This document shows, in pieces, positions 1-6,513 of a DNA stretch of 12,518 bases. The stretch is taken from positions 1 to 12,518 of the forward strand of contig JAKSOY010000124.1 of NCBI GenBank assembly GCA_024405255.1, written 5' to 3'. Position 1 is the stretch's first letter. The number at the start of each line of letters is the position of its first letter. Under the pieces are notes generated by a model. The model did not search any database, was not told where the DNA came from, and saw only the letters and a program-made list of their open reading frames with translations. This stretch comes from Kiritimatiellia bacterium. GTDB lineage: Bacteria > Verrucomicrobiota > Kiritimatiellia > RFP12 > UBA1067. The translations under genes were made by a program, and so were the position numbers.

Positions 1-2
1 CC

Positions 3-1190
3 GTCTACATGTCGTGCCCCGTGCTGGGTCGCGGCACGCTCCGCGCGACCTGGACGCCCGAAGAGGGCAACGATCTGTCGGACGAAACGAGTTACCAGGT
101 CATCGAGCCGATCCGTGAGCTTGTCAATACGGAAAGGTTCAATGGAACGGGACCGATCATGAATCCGTCCCGGTTAGTTTATGGTACAAATGCCATCCTC
201 AAGGTGAGTGTCAAACTCGCGGCAGGAGACACGTTCGCTTTGACCAACGAAGTATTCCGGCGTGTTTCCGGTCCTGGACGAATAGTTTCTCAATGGCGTA
301 TGGGCAATGACTGGTATGCACGTGTTGCGGCAACGGCCGTGAATGGCGAGTTTGAGGTTGAGGCCAGATTTAGTGATGAAGAATCGCAACCGTGTTTCTG
401 GTTGCCAGTTGTTCAAGAGAGAGTCTTGCATGTGAGGGCTTTCGTTGTTGAAAACGGCGGAGAATCGTCCTTGTTCAACTGGGATGAAGATTTGATTCGT
501 GATCAGTTCGACGAAGTGAACGATATTTATTCACAAGTCGGAGTTCGGTTTAGCCTTGACGAAGTTCGTACAAGTCAAGTTGGAACTTGCGATGACTGGA
601 CGATTGATGCTCTTGAGACCTATGTTGATGGTAATGGACGAATGTCAGCTAGGTATACAGAACAAATACATCGTCTTTTAGGAGTTTATGAGAGCAACGA
701 TTGCATACGAGTGTTCTTTACGGGCAAGATCATGGTGTTCGGAACTCAATATGGTGCTTTCACGATAAAGCAAACAGAACCACTCCAGGCAATATTTATG
801 AGTACGGCGACAAATGTGCGTTCTCTCGCGCACGAACTGGGGCACGCGCTTGGATTGGAGGGGTGTTTGCCCATCCCCAGGGAACGTCCGCCGGACCACT
901 CCGATGGCGGCGGTAGTTCTCTTGTGCTTCGGGATTTGTTTCCAGACGGGCGTGATGACTGGGGGACGGAAAGTGGTCGTGGATATTATGAAACTTCAGG
1001 AAGCGTTGAGAATTTGATAGAACGATTGCTGATGTTTGAAAGAACGAGTTCGACGAAGTCTGATTTGCCAGATCGGCGCATCTTAAGCGGATTGCCTCGC
1101 ATTAAAAACGGTCAACGCAAGGGACCTGTCAAGGCCGGCGCGTTTTACATCATTCCAAATGACGAAAGGATTTATAAGCATGAAAATTAA
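3..1190 (+). CDS. Exported zinc-metalloprotease-like protein, 5' end outside window
   Basis: The reading frame is already open at the window edge, so the first ATG (position 9) is probably not the true start; residue numbers here count from it. The C-terminal half carries SLAHELGHALGLEG, with the zinc-protease core HExxH at residues 275-279 and the metzincin-style Gly at 282. The third metzincin ligand (His or Asp three residues after that Gly) is absent: the position is Gly285, followed by Cys286. The preceding stretch (residues about 140-270) resembles the region before the active site in metzincin-type secreted proteases. Residues 1-135 look like beta-rich surface-protein sequence. The base composition from about 430 on is more AT-rich than in the genes after 3868. 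Its stop overlaps the start of the next gene by 11 nt, so the two are probably co-transcribed. Substrate is unknown, and peptidase activity is uncertain because of the ligand change. Confidence 0.6.
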   Translation, partial: VYMSCPVLGRGTLRATWTPEEGNDLSDETSYQVIEPIRELVNTERFNGTGPIMNPSRLVYGTNAILKVSVKLAAGDTFALTNEVFRRVSGPGRIVSQWRMGNDWYARVAATAVNGEFEVEARFSDEESQPCFWLPVVQERVLHVRAFVVENGGESSLFNWDEDLIRDQFDEVNDIYSQVGVRFSLDEVRTSQVGTCDDWTIDALETYVDGNGRMSARYTEQIHRLLGVYESNDCIRVFFTGKIMVFGTQYGAFTIKQTEPLQAIFMSTATNVRSLAHELGHALGLEGCLPIPRERPPDHSDGGGSSLVLRDLFPDGRDDWGTESGRGYYETSGSVENLIERLLMFERTSSTKSDLPDRRILSGLPRIKNGQRKGPVKAGAFYIIPNDERIYKHEN

Positions 1191-2019
1191 CAGGATTTTT
1201 ATATGTGTTGCATACGTGTTGCTGGCGCATTTGATTTTCGCCGGTTCGCATACTGAGATTGAGACCGGCCGGCTTGTCCGTAGATTGTTGGATGATGCTC
1301 AGAATTATTTTATTGGGGTTGGACATTTTGACGAGGATACGATTGCTCAAACGGTGATACCGCTTTCCTGGAATGGCTTTTTGAAAGTGACTGAAAAAGA
1401 TGGGTGGACATTTGATGAAAAGAAAGATGCTTTTGATGGCTACTTGGCTTCATTGGCTTCTGTAGATTGGAGATCTTGCACATCTCGAGAACAGAACTAT
1501 GTGGCGGCGGCTTTGACGCAATGTGATGTACTTGGTTATACGAACGCATGTCAATATCTGAAGGGGCTTGTTGCCAATCCTGGTGGAATTTTTCGTGAGA
1601 AGGCGATTTGCATTTTGATTAAACTTGGTCAGGTGAATGATTCTTCGACCGAGTTCATCGAGAGCGTCGTTACGAACCGGGCGCTTTTTTCAAGAAAGGA
1701 ACGTGCTGTTGGGTTGATGGAATATGCCAAAGCCCTAAGGAATTCGTCCGAGGACAACTTGGTCACGAGTAATGCAATGCGCATGGTCTATCGTTTACGT
1801 AATGTGGATGCGTTATGTTCGATAAGCTGCGATAAGACATTGAGTAACCGAATGGTTGGATTTGAAACAAGTTCCAATCGTCTTTCTTATGCTTTGGGAA
1901 TTTTGCAAAACGGAGGAATTGGTACATTGGAGAGAAAGCATTTCTCTTCCGTCACCAACCAGTTGTTGTCCTCTGGTTGTCCCCTGCGACAGTTGACGAT
2001 CGGGGATGGCAATGAATGA
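1180..2019 (+). CDS. Exported protein of unknown function, paralogue 1
   Basis: 279 aa. The start at 1180 is preferred over the in-frame 1159 ATG because it follows a GAAAGGA ribosome binding site (1164-1170) and begins with a clean signal peptide: MKINR, a hydrophobic core, and a likely cleavage near FAG-SH at residues about 22-24. The mature part is mostly helical-looking with no family I recognise. It shares a scaffold with the next gene: an N-terminal E-x-x-RLVR motif, a GW(S/T)xxEKxxAF segment, a D-x-STEF segment followed by TNR, SSNRL near the C-terminus, and a final QLTIGDGNE. It overlaps the metalloprotease-like gene upstream and the paralogue downstream, so all are probably translated from one message. 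The DNA is AT-richer than the later operon. Function unknown; a secreted or periplasmic role is inferred only from the signal peptide. Confidence 0.7.
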   Translation: MKINRIFICVAYVLLAHLIFAGSHTEIETGRLVRRLLDDAQNYFIGVGHFDEDTIAQTVIPLSWNGFLKVTEKDGWTFDEKKDAFDGYLASLASVDWRSCTSREQNYVAAALTQCDVLGYTNACQYLKGLVANPGGIFREKAICILIKLGQVNDSSTEFIESVVTNRALFSRKERAVGLMEYAKALRNSSEDNLVTSNAMRMVYRLRNVDALCSISCDKTLSNRMVGFETSSNRLSYALGILQNGGIGTLERKHFSSVTNQLLSSGCPLRQLTIGDGNE

Positions 2020-2032
2020 TGTTCGTTTTGAA

Positions 2033-2944
2033 ATGAACAGAAGCAATAGAATGAATATAGGCCGCATCGCCCTCTTTATTGTCCAGACTATGGTTCTGGT
2101 GCCCTCGTCTATTTTGGCGCACACGCCGGCCGAGACGAACCGGCTTGTGAGGATTCTCGCGGATCGGGCGTCTTCGTTTTCTTCCTGCGACACCCCCGAC
2201 CCGAACGAAGTTGTCCGCGTCCCCGACTACACGAACCCCGACGTCTTTTTTTCACGGAGTCCGAAATTGGAGGGGTGGTCGCGCGCAGAAAAGGAGGCGG
2301 CTTTTATTTCCTATTTGAACAACGAGCTGTGGAAGATCGACTTCAACGACGAGTCTTTCAGGACGGATATCCCCGGCATCCCGCTTGATCCGGATCGGAT
2401 CGTCTTTTGCTGCGTCAACATGAACTGTACGAATGTACTCCCCGGTATACGTCGCATGGCCTTCAACCGTTCTTTGGCCCGAGCGTCTCGACTCTCCGTG
2501 CTGGAGGGATGTGTGGATCTGAGCCCTGTCGACGACGCGTCGACGGAGTTCTTCCGCACGATTTTCACTAACCGAACTGATTTTACTGTAGAAGATCGCC
2601 GAGAGGCCTTTAATTATTCGGATAAGATTGTGTCAGTGGCCCGTTCGAATCTTGTGTCCCGTACAGTGTGCGATCGAGCAGCTTTGATGTTATATCGCGA
2701 CACCCCGTTCAACGAGGGGCGTCTCGCAGCTTGTTATGATCGTTTTATGTCGTCATATTTTGACGGTTACGTAACGAGTTCAAATCGCCTCGCCTATCTT
2801 TCTACCATGCTTTCTAATACTAACTTTCTACAAGAAGGTACAATGAGTCTTGTCAGGCAACGTTTCATAAGTGCCACCAATCAGCTTATGTCTTTGAGTC
2901 AACCGTTACAACAGCTGACGATCGGCGAAGGAGGGAACGAATGA
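2033..2944 (+). CDS. Exported protein of unknown function, paralogue 2
   Basis: 303 aa from the ATG at 2033. Other in-frame ATGs lie at 2006, 2012 and 2051. None has a good ribosome binding site, and 2051 gives the tightest signal peptide (MNIGRIALF... ending SSILA-HT). The start is therefore uncertain, but the signal peptide is present whichever of these is used. The mature protein aligns by eye along its length with the preceding gene: ETNRLVR, GWSRAEKEAAF, DDASTEFFRT then FTNR, SNLVSR, SSNRLAY, and a terminal QLTIGEGGNE. This is a tandem duplication that has diverged strongly between these motifs. The stop TGA sits in an ATGATG overlap with the following small gene. No known domain or catalytic signature is visible. 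Confidence is high that it is a gene and low for any role. Confidence 0.7.
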   Translation: MNRSNRMNIGRIALFIVQTMVLVPSSILAHTPAETNRLVRILADRASSFSSCDTPDPNEVVRVPDYTNPDVFFSRSPKLEGWSRAEKEAAFISYLNNELWKIDFNDESFRTDIPGIPLDPDRIVFCCVNMNCTNVLPGIRRMAFNRSLARASRLSVLEGCVDLSPVDDASTEFFRTIFTNRTDFTVEDRREAFNYSDKIVSVARSNLVSRTVCDRAALMLYRDTPFNEGRLAACYDRFMSSYFDGYVTSSNRLAYLSTMLSNTNFLQEGTMSLVRQRFISATNQLMSLSQPLQQLTIGEGGNE

Positions 2945-3138
2945 TGGTCGGTACGGTCTTGTTTGCCGTGGCATCACTTGCGGTGACGAACGCGCCTTCC
3001 TCGTTTTCGACGATGGTTGAGCGGACGGTGCCGTGTCCCGTCGTTTCGGAGCCGAAGGTGGGGATGAAGTTCGATCTGGATCTGACGCAGTCGTCGGATT
3101 GCCGGATCGAAGTCGCTGTGGGGCCACATGCCAAATGA
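2941..3138 (+). pseudogene. Small exported-protein gene, probably truncated by repeat-like DNA
   Basis: 65 codons, starting in an ATGATG overlap with the stop of paralogue 2. The N-terminus (MMVGTVLFAVASLAVTNA) is signal-peptide-like. It is followed by sequence that looks like the start of a larger beta-rich secreted protein (VERTVPCPVV, KVGMKFDLDL, CRIEVAVGPH). The frame ends at TGA 3136-3138, just after entering a stretch (from about 3131) that resembles dispersed repeats rather than coding DNA. I read it as the 5' piece of a broken gene, with a possible later piece at 3319-3612. It could instead be a genuinely short protein. Transcription would come from the upstream overlapping genes. Confidence 0.5.
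3120..3129 (+). repeat. 10-bp direct repeat, left copy (GGGGCCACAT)
   Basis: The ten bases recur exactly at 3669-3678. The left copy lies at the point where the small gene loses its coding character; the right copy lies just after the hairpin region. Together they enclose the gene-poor stretch, as a target-site duplication or recombination scar would. A chance match is possible. Confidence 0.35.
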
Positions 3139-3240
3139 AGAATGGAGAGTTGAGAATGGAAAATGAGCGGCTGGGGGTTCGTGGTCAGTCTCGTCGCGCA
3201 ATCCAAAGCAATCCGTGTCGTCCGTGTAATCCGTGGACAA
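3131..3240. repeat. Dispersed-repeat-like patch
   Basis: This stretch contains two kinds of low-complexity sequence. One is an A/G-rich stretch (AATGGAGAGTTGAGAATGG, about 3142-3160). The other is a block around 3200-3240 built of near-copies of a nine-base unit: AATCCGTGT, CGTCCGTGT, AATCCGTGG. From general knowledge, similar CCGTGTNNTCCGTG blocks recur as non-coding dispersed repeats in many environmental bacterial genomes. Only one copy is visible in this window, so repeat status genome-wide is inference. Confidence 0.45.
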
Positions 3241-3318
3241 GGGAACGGCCCCGCACATACGTAACGGATCGTCGGGCATTGGGCCGATGGGGTGTGCGAA
3301 GCGAGTTATTCCAACTGA

Positions 3319-3612
3319 ATGGAGCCGCCTCTGTGGCAGTTGGCGGACCCCGGTTCTGTACCGCTTTGCGCGGGTTCGCTCGACCCCAATGTCCGCATTC
3401 TTGGTTTTGATCTGATCGCGCCGAACGGGACCTATTCGCTCGTCGTGACGAACGAAGGGGCCGCAGCGAGCGAGAACCTCGACGACGTGCGCCTCCGCGC
3501 GACGTTCGAAGAGGCCGGCACGGGGCTACGCCTCGTCCGCAACGTCCGCCTCACCGTCTGCATGCTATCCGCGTACAGGACCGCCTCTACGCGCTCGGCG
3601 CTCTCTGCGTGA
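3319..3612 (+). pseudogene. Coding-like fragment of a surface-type protein
   Basis: The frame is open for 97 codons but its ATG directly follows an in-frame TGA and has no ribosome binding site. The most protein-like part is residues about 22-80 (LDPNVRILGFDL, NGTYSLVVTNEG, DDVRLRATFEEAGTGLRLV), which looks like strands of an Ig-like or jelly-roll domain. After about 3560 the frame loses protein character. The +2-shifted frame reads on through the hairpin to a stop near 3680, suggesting a frameshift. I interpret it as a decayed downstream portion of the gene beginning at 2941, or of a similar gene. There is no evidence that it is translated. Confidence 0.35.
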
Positions 3613-3634
3613 GGAAGCCGTCTCACGCGGAGGG
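3601..3634. repeat. 13-bp inverted repeat (hairpin)
   Basis: CTCTCTGCGTGAG (3601-3613) pairs along its whole length with CTCACGCGGAGGG (3622-3634), with two G-U pairs and an 8-nt loop. An overlapping alternative exists: GCGCTCTC (3598-3605) with GAGAGCGC (3639-3646). GCGGAGG also occurs twice, at 3627 and 3645. No T-run follows directly, so it is not a standard intrinsic terminator, though it could still stop or stabilise transcripts from the upstream genes. It resembles palindromic dispersed repeats. Confidence 0.6.
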
Positions 3635-3668
3635 TACGGAGAGCGCGGAGGCGTTGGGGCGGTTTTGG

Positions 3669-3678
3669 GGGGCCACAT
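3669..3678 (+). repeat. 10-bp direct repeat, right copy (GGGGCCACAT)
   Basis: Exact copy of 3120-3129. The distance between copies is 549 bp, a multiple of three. Removing one unit would join the small gene in frame to the open frame that runs from 3679 into the coding sequence starting at 3868. Whether this reflects an insertion is unproven. Confidence 0.35.
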
Positions 3679-3810
3679 ATTGACGAAATCTTGTTACGTA
3701 AGAGGGGTATTGACTATTTCATCTCGCCGAGCCTTCAAAAGGCCTTTTCGACAAATGACAACAGTGTTTCCTATTTTAAGCGTCGCATTACGCAGAACCT
3801 TTCCTTTGTT

Positions 3811-3839
3811 TTCACATCGGACGCGCTTTATGGTATAAT
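3811..3839 (+). promoter_or_regulatory. Strong sigma70-type promoter with extended -10
   Basis: A TTCACA -35 (3811-3816) lies 17 bp from a perfect TATAAT -10 (3834-3839), which is preceded by TGG, an extended -10. Transcription should start near 3846, giving a leader of about 22 nt before the ATG at 3868 with its AAAGGAG site (3853-3859). It is the only convincing promoter seen for the five-gene run that follows. The rest of 3679-3810 shows nothing recognisable. Confidence 0.8.
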
Positions 3840-3867
3840 AGTCTCGTCAAGGAAAGGAGCTAGGACG

Positions 3868-4431
3868 ATGGCGAAGAACGCAAAACGAAATCTTGAGTTT
3901 CTGCTCGTGCGAGCGGAAGTGGCGGGTGTGCCCGAAAAGGCGCTGTTGAAGAGTCGTAACATCGGCTGTGTGGATTTGATTTGGCCGCGCACGAGCATCG
4001 CGAAAAAGAGCGGTGCGCGGGAGATGGTGTTCAAACGCGGCGTGTGCGATTTTACGGAAGAGCCTTGGGCGAAGCGGTGCGTCTTCCGCGAGGAGATCGA
4101 AGGCCATCTCGGCATCGCCGTTTCCATTACCGAGCCGGTCAGCGTGGAAAAGGTCCGTCGTTTCCTGCGCCTTGCGGCGAAGTATGCGCTGAAGATGGGG
4201 GCGGACTTCATGGAGAAGGCGATGGTGGGCTATGCCGACATCGCGAGTTCGCCCATTGACGCGCTCGCGCAGATGATCGGGGAAAAGGACACCCCCAAGG
4301 CGATCGCGCAGGGCGTGATCGATGTGACGGACCTGCCGGACGAAGGTGAGACGAAGACGGTGGAAGTGCCGCTCGCGCGCCCGCTCACGGGCAAGGTCGT
4401 GGGCAAGTTGGTTTTGGAACTCAAAGGTTAA
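3868..4431 (+). CDS. Conserved-looking hypothetical protein, 187 aa
   Basis: The start at 3868 is chosen over the longer open frame from 3691 because it sits 8 nt after an AAAGGAG ribosome binding site and just downstream of a strong promoter. There is no signal peptide or membrane segment, so it is probably cytoplasmic. The N-terminal half (FLLVRAEV, FKRGVCDF, GIAVSITEPV) looks beta-rich. A central helical segment (KVRRFLRLAAKYALKMGADFM, residues about 95-115) is followed by a C-terminal beta stretch (VEVPLARPLTGKVVGKLVLEL). I do not recognise the family. It is the first gene of an apparent operon, 16 nt before a secreted glycosidase-like gene, but nothing in it points to sugar chemistry. 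Confidence 0.75.
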   Translation: MAKNAKRNLEFLLVRAEVAGVPEKALLKSRNIGCVDLIWPRTSIAKKSGAREMVFKRGVCDFTEEPWAKRCVFREEIEGHLGIAVSITEPVSVEKVRRFLRLAAKYALKMGADFMEKAMVGYADIASSPIDALAQMIGEKDTPKAIAQGVIDVTDLPDEGETKTVEVPLARPLTGKVVGKLVLELKG

Positions 4432-4447
4432 GATCGGAAAGGACGAT

Positions 4448-6499
4448 ATGAAGAACAAGTTGGGTCTATGCGCCGCGCTGGGTGCGGCGTTGATGATGGT
4501 GGGCTCGGCCGAGGCCGCGGGACTGAAGCCCACGGAACTGACGCCGTTGCCGCTGGGCGCGATTCGTCCGGATGGCTGGCTCAAGCTGCAGCTCGACCAG
4601 ATGTCGGAAGGCCTTGTTGGCCATCTCTATGAACACAGCGAATTCCTCCGTCCGGAAAACGGCTGGATCACGGGAACGGGCTTCGGCTGGGAGGAGCAGC
4701 CGTATTGGTTCCGCGGTTTCGTGAAGATGGCGGTGTTGACCCAGAACAAGCGCTGCCTGAAGGTCGCGCAGGACTGGGTGGAGAAGATGCTCGCCTCGCG
4801 CGACGGCGACGGCTGGTTCGGTCCGCAGTCCCTCAAGGCCGCCAAGGCGTCGAACGGAAAGATCATCAGCGACATCTGGGGCCACATGGTGATGTGCGAA
4901 GCGCTGATGAGCTGGTATGAGGTGACGGGCGATACGCGTGTGCGCGACATGCTCATCCGCTTCTTCCGTTTCTGCGAGCAGATGGAGAACGACCGCTTCA
5001 TCATTCCCGAAGGCGGCTACCCGCGCGGGACGAGCTGGCACTACACGATTCAGTATGACCGCGCAGGCGATCTCTTCCCGTGCCTCTTCCGCGTCTACGA
5101 GGAGACGCACGACGAAGTGTTTCTGCGTTTGGCTGACCGCCTCTTCAAGAAGCTCAAGCCGGCCGAGGCGATGTGGGTTGACAGCCACAACGTCAACTTC
5201 GCCCAGCGTTTCCCGTATACGTCGCTCTATTGGCGCCGAAGCGGCAATCCCGCGCATCGCGCGTCGGCGGACTTCTGGTACGACCTGCACATGGCCTCGT
5301 GGGGACAGATGCCGCGTTGCGCCTTCGCGTCCGATGAACGCACGCGCATGGGTTGCACCGATCCGCGCTATGCGACGGAAACCTGCACGTGGCACGAGTT
5401 CGTGCGCTCGTTCCAGTTGATGTCCGACACGACGGGCGAGACGAAGTGGGCCGATCGCACGGAAGACGTCGTCTTCAACCAGATGCCGAGCGCCTTCACG
5501 CCGGGCTGGACGGAACTCCACTACCTCACGGCGCCGAACCAGGTGAACCTTGATGCCCGTACGGACCACAACTACTTCAACGGACCGCCGATGATCGCCT
5601 ACTCGGCGAAGCTCTATCGCTGCTGCCGCCACAATGCCCACTACGGCATGCCGCTCTTCACCGAGTCGCTCGTGAAGAAGGCGGCGGACGGGGCGCTCGT
5701 CTTCTGGATGTATGCGCCGAACCACGGTACGACGCAGCTGAATGGTGCGGACATCGCCTGGGAGGTGAAGACGTGCTATCCGTTCCGTGAGACAGTGGAT
5801 GTCACGGTGAAGTCCGCGAAGCCGGCGAAGCTGCGCTTCCGCGTGCCGGGTTGGGCGACGTCCTTCACGGTCGCTGCGGGCGCGAACAAGGCGACCGCCG
5901 CGGCGCCGACGCCGTATGCCGAACTGAACGTGCCGGCAGGTGAGACGAAGCTTGCGCTCGTCCTGGGCACCGAGGCGAAGTTCACCTACTGGCCGCGGAC
6001 GGGTGCCGTCACGGTCGATCGTGGACCGCTCTCCTACTCGCTCGCCATCGGCGAAAAGTATGGACGCATTCGCCGTCCGCAGCGTGTGGGCGGTTCGATC
6101 ATCTGGAAGGAAGAAGAGCAGAAGGGCACGCGCCACGAGGACTTTATGACGGAAGTCTTCCCCACGACGCCGTGGAACTACGGCCTCGATACATCGAAGC
6201 CGATTGAATTCCGTACCTGCGCGTGGAAGGACGATTGCTTCCTCTCGACCAACGCGCCGTGCGAAATTTTCGTGACGGGCCGTCGTCTGCCGACCTGGAC
6301 GCTGCAGGACAATCAGCCCGCCGCGTTGCAGCCGAGTCCCGCATTGTCGTCCGAACCGCTCGAACGTCTGCGCTTCGTGCCGATGGGGTGCCAGCGTCTG
6401 CGTCTGACGGTGCTGCCGCAGGTGACGGACGACGCCGCACTGGGCCGTGTGTGGAAGCCGGTTCCGGCGACGACGAAGCGGTCCGAACGTCGTCGTTAA
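4448..6499 (+). CDS. Secreted GH127/GH146-like (DUF1680) beta-L-arabinofuranosidase
   Basis: 683 aa. The start at 4448 has an AAAGGA site (4438-4443) and gives a signal peptide (MKNKLGLCAALGAALMMVG, cleavage near AEA-A at residue about 23), so the enzyme is exported. The layout fits the DUF1680 family: an (alpha/alpha)6-barrel followed by beta-rich C-terminal domains, with VDRGPLSYSL near residue 530. In the characterised GH127 enzyme HypBA1, zinc is bound by one Glu and three Cys, one of them the nucleophile. Here the matching pattern is Glu311-x-Cys313 and the pair Cys392-Cys393 (LYRCCRHN), with nearly the same spacing. Glu297 may correspond to the acid/base. The likely reaction is hydrolysis of terminal beta-L-arabinofuranosides from plant glycans, though the family includes other specificities. 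The Gfo/Idh oxidoreductase downstream supports a sugar-related role for the operon. Confidence 0.85.
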   Translation: MKNKLGLCAALGAALMMVGSAEAAGLKPTELTPLPLGAIRPDGWLKLQLDQMSEGLVGHLYEHSEFLRPENGWITGTGFGWEEQPYWFRGFVKMAVLTQNKRCLKVAQDWVEKMLASRDGDGWFGPQSLKAAKASNGKIISDIWGHMVMCEALMSWYEVTGDTRVRDMLIRFFRFCEQMENDRFIIPEGGYPRGTSWHYTIQYDRAGDLFPCLFRVYEETHDEVFLRLADRLFKKLKPAEAMWVDSHNVNFAQRFPYTSLYWRRSGNPAHRASADFWYDLHMASWGQMPRCAFASDERTRMGCTDPRYATETCTWHEFVRSFQLMSDTTGETKWADRTEDVVFNQMPSAFTPGWTELHYLTAPNQVNLDARTDHNYFNGPPMIAYSAKLYRCCRHNAHYGMPLFTESLVKKAADGALVFWMYAPNHGTTQLNGADIAWEVKTCYPFRETVDVTVKSAKPAKLRFRVPGWATSFTVAAGANKATAAAPTPYAELNVPAGETKLALVLGTEAKFTYWPRTGAVTVDRGPLSYSLAIGEKYGRIRRPQRVGGSIIWKEEEQKGTRHEDFMTEVFPTTPWNYGLDTSKPIEFRTCAWKDDCFLSTNAPCEIFVTGRRLPTWTLQDNQPAALQPSPALSSEPLERLRFVPMGCQRLRLTVLPQVTDDAALGRVWKPVPATTKRSERRR

Positions 6500-6513
6500 T
6501 TCCGTTTGCGCGG

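Noticed and set aside
3601..3634. Intrinsic terminator for the upstream accessory genes
   Set aside because: The stem is strong, but no T-run follows within ten bases, so the standard signature is missing. It is kept as an inverted repeat only.
3691..3867. In-frame extension of the 187-aa hypothetical protein by 59 codons
   Set aside because: The extension crosses a near-consensus promoter, has no ribosome binding site and looks unlike protein. The ATG at 3868 has an ideal site.
4466..6136. Very long open frame on the - strand opposite the glycosidase gene (556 codons)
   Set aside because: It is rich in Arg, His and Glu with no domain, and mirrors the GC-rich codon pattern of the real gene on the + strand. 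The same applies to other long - strand frames opposite hydE, the oxidoreductase, ung and aroC.
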